64,000 nt of DNA from Emticicia sp051209875 (lineage in GTDB: Bacteria; Bacteroidota; Bacteroidia; Cytophagales; Spirosomataceae). How positions within the stretch are numbered: the first letter of the stretch is position 1; every line of letters begins with the position of its first letter. The DNA lies in NCBI RefSeq assembly GCF_051209875.1, contig NZ_JBNTQY010000001.1, positions 2,976,001-3,040,000 on the forward strand, given 5' to 3'. The notes beneath the pieces were generated by a model. It had not been told where the DNA came from and made no database searches. It saw nothing but the letters and a program-made list of their open reading frames with translations. A program made the translations under genes and the position numbers. Below are positions 1 through 7,670 of this stretch, one piece after another.

Positions 1-1062
1 TTAAAAACTGAAAAAGTTATCGCTACAAAACAGCCAATCTATGAAAATCCACGTATTCGTTTTTCAGTGATAGGCATGAATCATGACCATATTAATAGCC
101 AAGTCAGAGCAGTAAAAAAAGGGGGTGGAGAGCTAGTTTCTTATTTTGCCAAAGAGGCTGACTTAATCGCCAAGTTTGCTAAAAATTTTCCAGAGGCTAA
201 ATTAGCAAAAGATGAGAATGAAATCTTAGAAGATAAATCTATTCAACTTGTTTTAAGTTCGGCAATTGCATCGGAAAGAGCTCCTTTGGGCATTCGAGTA
301 ATGAAATCAGGTAAAGATTTTATGTCTGATAAACCAGGTATAACTACACTCGAACAGCTCGCCGAAGTTCGTAAAGTACAAAAAGCTACAGGTAGAATTT
401 ATTCAATCATGTACAGCGAACGCTTTGAAAATAAGGCAACTGTAAAAGCTGGTGAATTAGTAAAGGCTGGTGCAATTGGCAATGTCATTCAAACAATTGG
501 ACTTGGACCTCATCGCATGAACACTAAAACAAGACCAGAATGGTTCTTTGATAGAGATTTGTTTGGTGGTATTATTACTGATATTGCTTCACACCAATTT
601 GACCAGTATCTTTATTTTACAGGATCAAAGCAAGCAACTGTGGTTGCGTCTCAAATTGGAAATGTACATCATCCAGAATTTCCTAAATTTGAGGATTTTG
701 GTGACGCCATGCTTCGTGGTGATGGCGGAATGGGCTACATCCGTGTCGATTGGTTTACTCCTGATGGCTTAAAAACTTGGGGCGATGGTAGATTAACAAT
801 ATTAGGTACAGAAGGCTTTATAGAAATTCGTAAAAATATTGATATTGGAGGCCGTGAAGGCGGAAGTCATTTATTTTTAACTGATAATAAAGAAACCAAA
901 TATTTTGATTGTTCAGCTCAAAACTTGCCTTATGGGCCTCAATTAGTAGATGATATCCTAAATAGAACCGAAACTGCTATGACTCAAGAGCATTGTTTCT
1001 TAGCAACAGAACTTGCGTTGAAAGCACAAAAGAATGCACAAAGAATAACACTAAATAAATGA
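1..1062 (+). CDS. Gfo/Idh/MocA family oxidoreductase (5' partial)
   Basis: Predicted NAD(P)-dependent sugar or polyol dehydrogenase; the substrate cannot be told from sequence. The frame is open from base 1, so the N-terminus lies outside the window. The first visible in-frame start, GTG at 67, falls inside the first Rossmann strand (RFSVIGMNHDH) and is not a credible start. The family's dinucleotide-binding region follows, with a DKP in place of the usual EKP (SDKPGITTLEQLAEV), then the alpha/beta substrate domain with the DIASHQFDQ stretch. It is followed on the same strand by mannonate dehydratase and alpha-glucuronidase, so a role in uronic acid or xylan sugar metabolism is inferred. It ends in TGA immediately before a heptad inverted repeat. 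Confidence 0.85.
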   Translation, partial: LKTEKVIATKQPIYENPRIRFSVIGMNHDHINSQVRAVKKGGGELVSYFAKEADLIAKFAKNFPEAKLAKDENEILEDKSIQLVLSSAIASERAPLGIRVMKSGKDFMSDKPGITTLEQLAEVRKVQKATGRIYSIMYSERFENKATVKAGELVKAGAIGNVIQTIGLGPHRMNTKTRPEWFFDRDLFGGIITDIASHQFDQYLYFTGSKQATVVASQIGNVHHPEFPKFEDFGDAMLRGDGGMGYIRVDWFTPDGLKTWGDGRLTILGTEGFIEIRKNIDIGGREGGSHLFLTDNKETKYFDCSAQNLPYGPQLVDDILNRTETAMTQEHCFLATELALKAQKNAQRITLNK

Positions 1063-1070
1063 CGATTTTT

Positions 1071-1185
1071 GAATGACGAATGAAGATTCATGAATAAAAA
1101 CTCATTAAATTAATTATCAGCACATTAATTTTTTTTGCTATTAATCATTCAAAATTCGTCATTCATAACTCTTCATTCGTCATTC
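1071..1185. repeat. Heptad-periodic inverted repeat between oxidoreductase and uxuA
   Basis: Arms at 1071-1095 and 1161-1185 are reverse complements over 25 bases with two mismatches, enclosing a 65-base AT-rich loop. The right arm and the bases up to 1205 read as consecutive 7-base units (TCGTCAT, TCATAAC, TCTTCAT, TCGTCAT, TCCAAAT, TCTAAAT, TCCAAAT). It fills most of the 149-base gap. Similar heptad blocks recur across the window. Confidence 0.75.
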
Positions 1186-1211
1186 CAAATTCTAAATTCC
1201 AAATTAAAAAA

Positions 1212-2408
1212 ATGACTCACACGATGCGTTGGTTTGGGCCAAACGACCCAGTTTCTTTAATGGATATTCGTCAAGCAGGCTGTACGGGAGTTGTTTCGGC
1301 ACTTCACCAAATTCCTGTTGGAGAAATCTGGACTGTAGAAGCCATCAAAGAAAGAATTCAAATAATAGAAAAAGATAATAATAAATATTCTCCGCTAAAA
1401 TGGTTGGTGGTTGAAAGTTTACCCGTGCATGAAGACATCAAAAAAGGTCTTTCAAGTTGTGAGTATTTTATTGAAAACTATAAACAATCATTGCAAAATT
1501 TAGCAATCTGTGGCATAAAAACCGTATGTTATAATTTTATGCCTGTTTTAGATTGGTCACGTACCAACTTAAATTATGAAATGCCCGATGGTTCAAAAGC
1601 ACTAAGATTTGTTTGGGAAGATTTTGCAATTTTTGATTTGTATATTCTTAAACGTCCAAATGCCGAGAAAGATTATGAAATAGAACTGCGAGAATCGGCA
1701 AAAAATAAATTTGAATCAATGAGTGCAGAGGAAATAGAAACACTCAAAAACACAGCACTTTTAGGTCTTCCTGGTTCGGAAGAAGCTTTTAATCTAAGCA
1801 CTTTTCAAGGATTATTAGATAATTATGCGAATATTGGAGATGCTGAACTTAGAGCAAATTTGTACTATTTTATCCAACAAGTTGCTCCATTCGCTCAAGA
1901 AATTGGCATTAATCTTTGCATTCATCCCGACGATCCGCCTAAATCTTTATTGGGTTTGCCAAGAGTTGTAAGTACAGAAAATGATTTAGCCCAATTAATG
2001 CAAGCTTGTGATATTGTTGCTAATGGTATCACCTTTTGTACAGGTTCTTTAGGAGTACGTGAAGACAATGATTTGTCCAAGATAATCAAAAGGTTTGGTG
2101 AACGTATTCACTTTATTCATTTAAGAACAACTAAAAGAGAAGAAAATCCATTAAACTTCCATGAAGCAGCACATCTTGCGGGTGATGTTGATATGTACGA
2201 AGTCGTAAAAGCCATCTTACAAGAGCAAAATCATAGAAAAAATACAGGAAAAGGTGATATTTCAATTCCAATGCGACCAGATCATGGCCACCAAATGTTG
2301 GATGATTTGAATAAAAAAACATATCCTGGATATTCTGCTATCGGACGTTTGAAAGGTTTAGCAGAATTAAGAGGTTTACAAATGTCTATTGAAAGAAATC
2401 TACAATAA
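1212..2408 (+). CDS. uxuA: Mannonate dehydratase UxuA
   Basis: Dehydrates D-mannonate to 2-keto-3-deoxygluconate (EC 4.2.1.8) in the cytoplasmic glucuronate pathway. The 398-residue length matches the family (about 390-400). The N-terminus MRWFGPNDPVSL, the metal-site stretch HPDDPP at residue 238, the HLRTTKRE segment and the C-terminal MRPDHGHQ are family hallmarks. No signal peptide. It lies upstream of a GH67 alpha-glucuronidase and an SDR that probably supplies mannonate, so the cluster covers release and catabolism of glucuronate from xylan. The stop is one base before the start of the next gene, which suggests translational coupling. Uronate isomerase and KDG kinase/aldolase are not in the window. 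Confidence 0.95.
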   Translation: MTHTMRWFGPNDPVSLMDIRQAGCTGVVSALHQIPVGEIWTVEAIKERIQIIEKDNNKYSPLKWLVVESLPVHEDIKKGLSSCEYFIENYKQSLQNLAICGIKTVCYNFMPVLDWSRTNLNYEMPDGSKALRFVWEDFAIFDLYILKRPNAEKDYEIELRESAKNKFESMSAEEIETLKNTALLGLPGSEEAFNLSTFQGLLDNYANIGDAELRANLYYFIQQVAPFAQEIGINLCIHPDDPPKSLLGLPRVVSTENDLAQLMQACDIVANGITFCTGSLGVREDNDLSKIIKRFGERIHFIHLRTTKREENPLNFHEAAHLAGDVDMYEVVKAILQEQNHRKNTGKGDISIPMRPDHGHQMLDDLNKKTYPGYSAIGRLKGLAELRGLQMSIERNLQ

Positions 2409-2409
2409 A

Positions 2410-2805
2410 ATGAATCAGAGCATCGCCCACATTGCATTGGTAGTAGAAGATTATGATGAAGCTATTGACTTTTACACCAAAAAACTGCATTTCAATTTGA
2501 TTGAAGACACCATTTTAAGTTCAACCAAACGTTGGGTTTTAGTTGCCCCAAAAAACTCAAAAGAAACGTCTCTTTTATTGGCAAAAGCGGTAGGTGACGA
2601 ACAAAAAAACAGAATCGGCAATCAGACTGGTGGCCGAGTTTTTCTATTTTTATATACAGATGATTTTTGGAGAGATTATAATGATATGCTAACTAAAGGC
2701 ATCCATTTTGTTCGTCAGCCTGTTGAAGAAATTTATGGAACTGTTGCAGTTTTTGAAGATTTATATGGTAATCAGTGGGATTTATTAGAAAAAAGAGTCA
2801 AATAA
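2410..2805 (+). CDS. VOC (glyoxalase/bleomycin-resistance) family protein
   Basis: Small 131-residue single-domain VOC protein. It begins IAHIALVVEDYDEAIDFYTKKL, the usual first beta-alpha-beta unit, and ends with the second half VAVFEDLYGNQWDLLEKR, where the Glu of WDLLE could be a metal ligand. I start it at the ATG at 2410, one base after the uxuA stop; an ATG at 2389 would overlap uxuA by 20 bases and adds only seven residues. The family includes lyases, dioxygenases and isomerases, so the reaction is unknown. Its position between uxuA and alpha-glucuronidase suggests it belongs to the same transcript. Confidence 0.85.
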   Translation: MNQSIAHIALVVEDYDEAIDFYTKKLHFNLIEDTILSSTKRWVLVAPKNSKETSLLLAKAVGDEQKNRIGNQTGGRVFLFLYTDDFWRDYNDMLTKGIHFVRQPVEEIYGTVAVFEDLYGNQWDLLEKRVK

Positions 2806-2815
2806 TTTAATTATA

Positions 2816-4930
2816 ATGAAGAAATATCTACTCATATTAATTTTAGCAACAATTAATCATCTAAGTTTTGCTGATGATGGCTCACGTTTATGGCTAAAAT
2901 ATGATCTAATTAAAAATGTTCAACAAAGAGAACAATTTTCTAAACATACAAAATTTATATCGGTAAGTAATTTCAAAAATGAAATAATCTCCAAAGCATC
3001 AGATGAGTTAAAAACTGGAATTGAAGGCTTATTGGGCAAGAAAGCCTCCATCATACTTGAAGCTAAAAATCAAACAGGAGGAATTATTCTTGAAGTTTCT
3101 AATCATCAGACTTTGACGCAAAATCTTGCTGACGGCAGTTTTGCTATATTTGCCAAAGGTGGAAATATTGTGATTTCTTCAAAAACTGAAGTTGGTGTTT
3201 TGTATGGCTCGTTTGAATTATTGAGAAAAATTCAGACCTTACAATCTTTAACAAATATCTCTATTATAAGCAGTCCAAAAATAAAAATCCGAATGCTGAA
3301 TCATTGGGATAATGCAAATGGAACAGTTGAGCGTGGATATGCTGGTTCTTCTATTTGGAAATGGAATGAACTACCTTTTAGAATTGACCCAAGATATATT
3401 GCTTATGCTCGTGCCAATGCTTCAATCGGTATTAATGCTACTTCTATCAATAATGTCAATGCAAGTTCAAGATTCTTAACTGCTGAATATCTTGAAAAAA
3501 TAAAAGCAGTTGCCGATGTTTTACGCCCTTACGGAATCAAAGTTTTCATTTCAGTCAATTTTAGATCTCCACGTACATTAGGAGGACTAAAAACTTCTGA
3601 CCCACTCGACCCCGAAGTTCATAAATGGTGGAATGAAAAAACGAAAGAAATTCATCAATATATACCAGATTTTGGTGGATATTTAGTAAAAGCAAATTCT
3701 GAAGGAGAGCCTGGCCCTCAAGATTATGGAAGAACACACGCCGATGGAGCAAATATGTTGGCAGAAGCCATGAAACCCTTTTCAGGAATTGTCATTTGGC
3801 GTGCATTTGTTTATAATGCCGATCCTAATGGAGATAGATTTAAAGAAGGATTTGAACAATTTAAGCCATTAGATGGAAAATTTGATCCAAAAGTGATTGT
3901 TCAAGTAAAGAATGGTCCAATTGACTTTATGCCACGTGAACCATTTCATCCAATGTTTGGTGGTTTTTCAAATACGCCTCTTGCCATGGAATTTCAAATA
4001 ACTCAGGAATATTTAGGGCAATCAACGCATTTAACCTATTTAGCACCAATGTTTAAAGAGTGCCTTGATACTGACACTTACGCCAAAGGTAAAGGCTCTG
4101 AAGTTTCAAAAGTAATAGATGGAAGCTTATACAATAACCAAAACTCATTAATGGCTGGAGTTGCCAATACTGGCTCTGATGCTAATTGGTGTGGGCATCC
4201 ATTCAACCAAGCAAACTGGTATGCATTTGGTCGCCTTGCTTGGGATTATACGCTTAGTTCTGAACAAATTGCCAAAGAATGGATAGGTATGACGTTGACC
4301 AATGATGAAAAATCAAAAATGCAGATTAATGACATTATGCAAAAGTCTTTACCAACTTATATCAGTTATACTTACCCACTTGGATTACACCACATGATGG
4401 GAGAAGGGCATCATTATGGACCTGAGCCATGGCTTTCAAAAGCAGGTCGTCTTGATTGGACTTCTGTTTATTATCACCGAGCCGATTCAGTAGGTTTAGG
4501 CTTTGACCGTACTGGCAAATTAAGTAATGCTTTGAATCTTTATTCAAAGCAAATAAATGATTCTTGGGGGAATCCTGACAAATGCAATTTAAATTATTTG
4601 CTTTGGTTTCACCACATTCCTTGGAACAAAAAATTAAGTACAGGTAATACTTTGTGGGAAGAACTTTGTTACCGCTATTATAATGGTGTAAATCAAGTAA
4701 AAGATTTACAAGAAAAATGGGAAACTGTAGAAAATCAAATTGATTCTGAAACATTCCAAAGTGTAAAAGGAAGGCTCAAAATTCAAGAAAAAGAAGCCAT
4801 TTGGTGGCGAGATGCTTGTGTTTTGTATTTTAAGGAATACACAAAGATGCCTATTCCAAGCTCACTCACTCCACCAAATAGAACTTTAGAAGACGTAAAA
4901 AAAATAACAGAAATTTATCATTTAAGATGA
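2816..4930 (+). CDS. aguA: GH67 alpha-glucuronidase, secreted
   Basis: Removes (4-O-methyl)glucuronic acid from the ends of xylo-oligosaccharides. The 704-residue length fits GH67. A signal peptide (MKKYLLILILATINHLSFA) points to periplasm or export. The active-site barrel shows SEGEPGPQ with Glu296/Glu298 (candidate general acid), GPIDF with Asp370 and FQITQEYLGQ with Glu398. The 28-residue spacing of the last two matches the known GH67 carboxylate pair. It starts 10 bases after the VOC gene and overlaps the next SDR gene by four bases (ATGA). The released glucuronate would enter the pathway served by the neighbouring UxuA. Confidence 0.95.
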   Translation: MKKYLLILILATINHLSFADDGSRLWLKYDLIKNVQQREQFSKHTKFISVSNFKNEIISKASDELKTGIEGLLGKKASIILEAKNQTGGIILEVSNHQTLTQNLADGSFAIFAKGGNIVISSKTEVGVLYGSFELLRKIQTLQSLTNISIISSPKIKIRMLNHWDNANGTVERGYAGSSIWKWNELPFRIDPRYIAYARANASIGINATSINNVNASSRFLTAEYLEKIKAVADVLRPYGIKVFISVNFRSPRTLGGLKTSDPLDPEVHKWWNEKTKEIHQYIPDFGGYLVKANSEGEPGPQDYGRTHADGANMLAEAMKPFSGIVIWRAFVYNADPNGDRFKEGFEQFKPLDGKFDPKVIVQVKNGPIDFMPREPFHPMFGGFSNTPLAMEFQITQEYLGQSTHLTYLAPMFKECLDTDTYAKGKGSEVSKVIDGSLYNNQNSLMAGVANTGSDANWCGHPFNQANWYAFGRLAWDYTLSSEQIAKEWIGMTLTNDEKSKMQINDIMQKSLPTYISYTYPLGLHHMMGEGHHYGPEPWLSKAGRLDWTSVYYHRADSVGLGFDRTGKLSNALNLYSKQINDSWGNPDKCNLNYLLWFHHIPWNKKLSTGNTLWEELCYRYYNGVNQVKDLQEKWETVENQIDSETFQSVKGRLKIQEKEAIWWRDACVLYFKEYTKMPIPSSLTPPNRTLEDVKKITEIYHLR

Positions 4931-5739
4931 CTAACCTATCAACATCAGAAGTACCAATTAAGGTACAACACCATCATTCTCACGAAACAGCCTTCTCTTT
5001 AGAAGGAAAACTAATCCTGATTACAGGTGGCGGAAGTGGCATTGGCTTTGAAATTGCTCAGTGCATGACTTACGCTGGGGCGAGAATTATTATTACTGGA
5101 CGTAGAGAAGATGTTTTAAAAGAAGCAGTTACGCAATTAGGTAAAAACGCTCACTATTTTGTTAATGATGTAACTGATTTATCTTCTCTAGAAGGCTTGG
5201 TCAATAATATCGAATTAGCTCATGGTCCAATTGACATATTGGTTAATAACGCAGGTATCAATATGAAAAAACCTGCATTAGAGGTTTCTGATGAAGATTT
5301 TAATCGGATTATTCAAACCAATCTTAATGCAGTTTTTGCACTAACTCGTGCTTGTGCTGCTCGCATGATTGCTCGCAAAAGTGGTACAATTATCATGATT
5401 TCATCTATGGCTGCTTATTATGGTATTGATAGAGTGGTAGCTTATGCCGCATCAAAATCAGGTTTGGAAGGCATGGTAAAAGTTTTAGCTTCAGAATTTT
5501 CACCACATAATGTAAGGGTAAATGCAATCGCACCTGGATTTATCGAAACAAATATGATGAAAACAGCCATGAGCAGCGACCCTGACCGCATGAATCGTGC
5601 ATTGAATCGCACGCCAATGGGGAAATTTGGGAAACCTTCTGATATTGGTTGGGCTGCTGTATTTTTAGCGTCTGATGCAGCTCGGTATATCACAGGTGTT
5701 TCTCTTCCTGTTGATGGTGGAAACTCCATTGGATTTTAA
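4927..5739 (+). CDS. SDR oxidoreductase, probable fructuronate reductase
   Basis: Classical short-chain dehydrogenase of 270 residues: TGGGSGIG cofactor loop near residue 35, NNAG, a catalytic Ser in SSMAAYYG and YAASK (Tyr/Lys). It carries an unusual His-rich N-terminal extension (VQHHHSHET) before the Rossmann fold. It starts within the alpha-glucuronidase stop (ATGA overlap). No UxuB of the long-chain polyol dehydrogenase family is present. SDR proteins replace it in some bacteria (YjmF in Bacillus), so reduction of fructuronate to mannonate is my best inference. A KduD-type or gluconate 5-dehydrogenase role cannot be excluded. Confidence 0.75.
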   Translation: MTNLSTSEVPIKVQHHHSHETAFSLEGKLILITGGGSGIGFEIAQCMTYAGARIIITGRREDVLKEAVTQLGKNAHYFVNDVTDLSSLEGLVNNIELAHGPIDILVNNAGINMKKPALEVSDEDFNRIIQTNLNAVFALTRACAARMIARKSGTIIMISSMAAYYGIDRVVAYAASKSGLEGMVKVLASEFSPHNVRVNAIAPGFIETNMMKTAMSSDPDRMNRALNRTPMGKFGKPSDIGWAAVFLASDAARYITGVSLPVDGGNSIGF

Positions 5740-5758
5740 GTAATTCTTCAAAATTTTT

Positions 5759-5789
5759 AAAAACCTGTAAGGTATCCTTTATAGGTTTT
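5759..5789 (+). terminator. Candidate terminator after the uronate operon
   Basis: An interrupted hairpin: outer arms AAAACCT (5759-5765, written from its last A-run) and AGGTTTT (5783-5789) enclose a second pairing, AAGG with CCTT, around TAT. It is followed by a weak T-rich stretch (ACTTTTAAAT). It sits between the SDR stop and the GH43 start, so GH43 may be read partly from its own promoter. Confidence 0.5.
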
Positions 5790-5812
5790 ACTTTTAAATC
5801 TTAAAAATCAAT

Positions 5813-6850
5813 ATGAATATCTTCAAAACAACTGTTGTCCCTCTCCTACTTTTTGGAGTATTAGATATTTTTGGACAATCAAAAAAGCCTATTTCACCAC
5901 CATTGGTTTCCCACATTTTCACAGCAGATCCCTCTGCACATGTTTTTAACGGAAAAATATATATTTATCCCTCACATGATATTGAGTCTCCAACAGCACA
6001 AAATGATGATGGAGGACTTTTTGATATGAAAGATTATCATATCTTGTCGATGGACTCACCACAATCTCAAACAAAAGACAATGGAGTTGCACTCGCAATC
6101 AATGATGTTCCTTGGGTTGGACGACAACTCTGGGCTCCTGATGCAGCATTTAAAAACGGCACCTATTATTTATATTTCCCAGCCAAAGACAAAGAAGATA
6201 TTTTCCGAATAGGTGTTGCTACGAGTAAAAATCCTGTTGGGCCTTTCAAAGCTGAAAAAGAGCCAATAAAAGGAAGTTATAGCATTGATCCATGTGTTTT
6301 TAAAGATAAAGATGGAAGTTTTTATATCTATTTTGGCGGCATTTGGGGTGGACAATTGCATCGTTGGAATAAAAACACTTATCAAGCAAATGCCAAGTAC
6401 CCTAAAAAAGGAGAACAAGCAAGATTACCAAGAATTGCTAAACTATCAGCTGATATGAAAAGTTTTTCTGAGGAAGTGAAAGAGGTAAAGATTTTGGATG
6501 AAAATGGAAATCTTTTCTTGGAAGATAACAATGATAAACGCTTCTTTGAAGCAGCTTGGGTACATACATACAAAGGGAAATACTATTTCTCCTATTCAAC
6601 AGGCGATACTCACAATATTTGTTATGCCATCGGTGATTCTCCTTATGGCCCTTTTACATATAAAGGAATTGTTTTAAAACCTGTGAGTGGTTGGACAAAT
6701 CACCATTCAATTGTTGAATTTAAAGGAAAATGGTATATTTACTACCATGATACGCTAATTTCAAACAAAACTCATTTAAGAAACATTAAAGTAGCAGAAT
6801 TGAATTATAATCCAGATGGAAGTATTCAAACAATTGATGTGAAAGAATAA
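5813..6850 (+). CDS. GH43 family glycoside hydrolase, secreted
   Basis: Five-bladed propeller hydrolase of 345 residues, most likely a beta-xylosidase or alpha-arabinofuranosidase acting on xylan fragments. The signal peptide ends near FGQ (residue 22). The catalytic triad can be read: base Asp in FTADPSAHV, pKa-modulating Asp in SIDPCVFKD and acid Glu in FFEAAWVHTYKGKYYFSYS. There is no additional carbohydrate-binding module. It stands 73 bases after the uronate operon on the same strand and fits its theme of arabinoglucuronoxylan breakdown. Substrate specificity within GH43 is an inference from context. Confidence 0.9.
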   Translation: MNIFKTTVVPLLLFGVLDIFGQSKKPISPPLVSHIFTADPSAHVFNGKIYIYPSHDIESPTAQNDDGGLFDMKDYHILSMDSPQSQTKDNGVALAINDVPWVGRQLWAPDAAFKNGTYYLYFPAKDKEDIFRIGVATSKNPVGPFKAEKEPIKGSYSIDPCVFKDKDGSFYIYFGGIWGGQLHRWNKNTYQANAKYPKKGEQARLPRIAKLSADMKSFSEEVKEVKILDENGNLFLEDNNDKRFFEAAWVHTYKGKYYFSYSTGDTHNICYAIGDSPYGPFTYKGIVLKPVSGWTNHHSIVEFKGKWYIYYHDTLISNKTHLRNIKVAELNYNPDGSIQTIDVKE

Positions 6851-7223
6851 TAAAGAATAGGATTTGAATGCAATATGAAAATTTATAAATTCCTCATCTA
6901 CTAAATTCTACTTTCTTAAATTAAATATTAAGCGTATGTCGAGTGATTAAATTTACCATATTTTGATCTCAAAGAGAAATAAAATTATAAATCTGAGTTT
7001 TAAGTAATTTGCCTGAAATTATTAAAAAATAGATAACTATAAATATTCATTTTTTTTATTTTTAATTAAAAAAAATCAAGAAATTAATATATAAATTTCA
7101 AAAAAAGAAAAAAGTGATAAAAAATTATTATTTTTTTACTAAGTTTACAAGTATAATCCAAATTGAATCAAACAAACACAAAATATGGAAAAATTGACAT
7201 TTCCATAATCTTTTATAAAATCT
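6851..7223. other. Gene-free AT-rich stretch
   Basis: A 373-base gap with very low GC and long A and T runs. I see no coding potential and no convincing terminator. The last 90 bases hold a weak -7-like box (TAagTTTa near 7140) ahead of the cupin gene. Nothing else is supported. Confidence 0.5.
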
Positions 7224-7637
7224 ATGCCCAAACTCTTTACTTTACCAGTACATTCAAGTAGCAGAGGAGATTTGACCGTTTTTGAGAATGTTCTGCCAGG
7301 CACGCTCAAACGTATCTTTTACATTTCCAATGCTGATGGCGAAACCCGTGGAGGACATAGACATATTAAAGCATGGCAAGCTTTGATGTGTGTGCAAGGC
7401 ACTTGTGATATTTATGTTGAAACACCAAACAAAAAATTCGTATTTACTTTAGATGAACCAAACAAAGTTTTAGTACTTGAACCTCAAGACTGGCATACAC
7501 TTGAAAACTTCACAGAAAATGCTATTGTTTTAGTAGTTTCTAATGAAAATTATAATCCAGAGGATTATATTTACCCAAGTTACAGTGATACATTAAAAGT
7601 TACTGAGCCAACTGAAGAAGTACTTAAAAAGGATTGA
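7224..7637 (+). CDS. FdtA/QdtA-like cupin (sugar 3,4-ketoisomerase family)
   Basis: A 137-residue cupin of the WxcM C-terminal/FdtA type. Known members isomerise dTDP-4-keto-6-deoxyglucose to the 3-keto sugar. Visible family marks are RGDLTVFE, the ISNADGETRGGHRHIKAWQAL segment with His residues at the active site, and EPQDWHTLENF. Normally it sits beside rmlAB and a DegT aminotransferase, but here it stands alone between xylan and mannan genes. The nearest DegT aminotransferase is 38 kb away, in the polysaccharide cluster at 45372. The substrate therefore remains open. It is convergent with the SGNH esterase and shares a bidirectional terminator. Confidence 0.8.
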   Translation: MPKLFTLPVHSSSRGDLTVFENVLPGTLKRIFYISNADGETRGGHRHIKAWQALMCVQGTCDIYVETPNKKFVFTLDEPNKVLVLEPQDWHTLENFTENAIVLVVSNENYNPEDYIYPSYSDTLKVTEPTEEVLKKD

Positions 7638-7658
7638 TAACCAATATCAATCCTTTTT
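7626..7658. terminator. Bidirectional terminator between cupin and SGNH esterase
   Basis: A perfect 13-base stem, arms 7626-7638 and 7646-7658, with a 7-base loop. It is flanked by A5 on one side and T5 on the other, so it can terminate both convergent genes. The left arm overlaps the last codons and stop of the cupin gene. Confidence 0.85.
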
Positions 7659-7670
7659 AATTTTTCATTA

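Noticed and set aside
64..69. GTG at 67 as the true start of the first gene
   Set aside because: The frame is open to base 1 and the GTG falls within the first beta strand of the Rossmann fold, so the gene is cut by the window edge.
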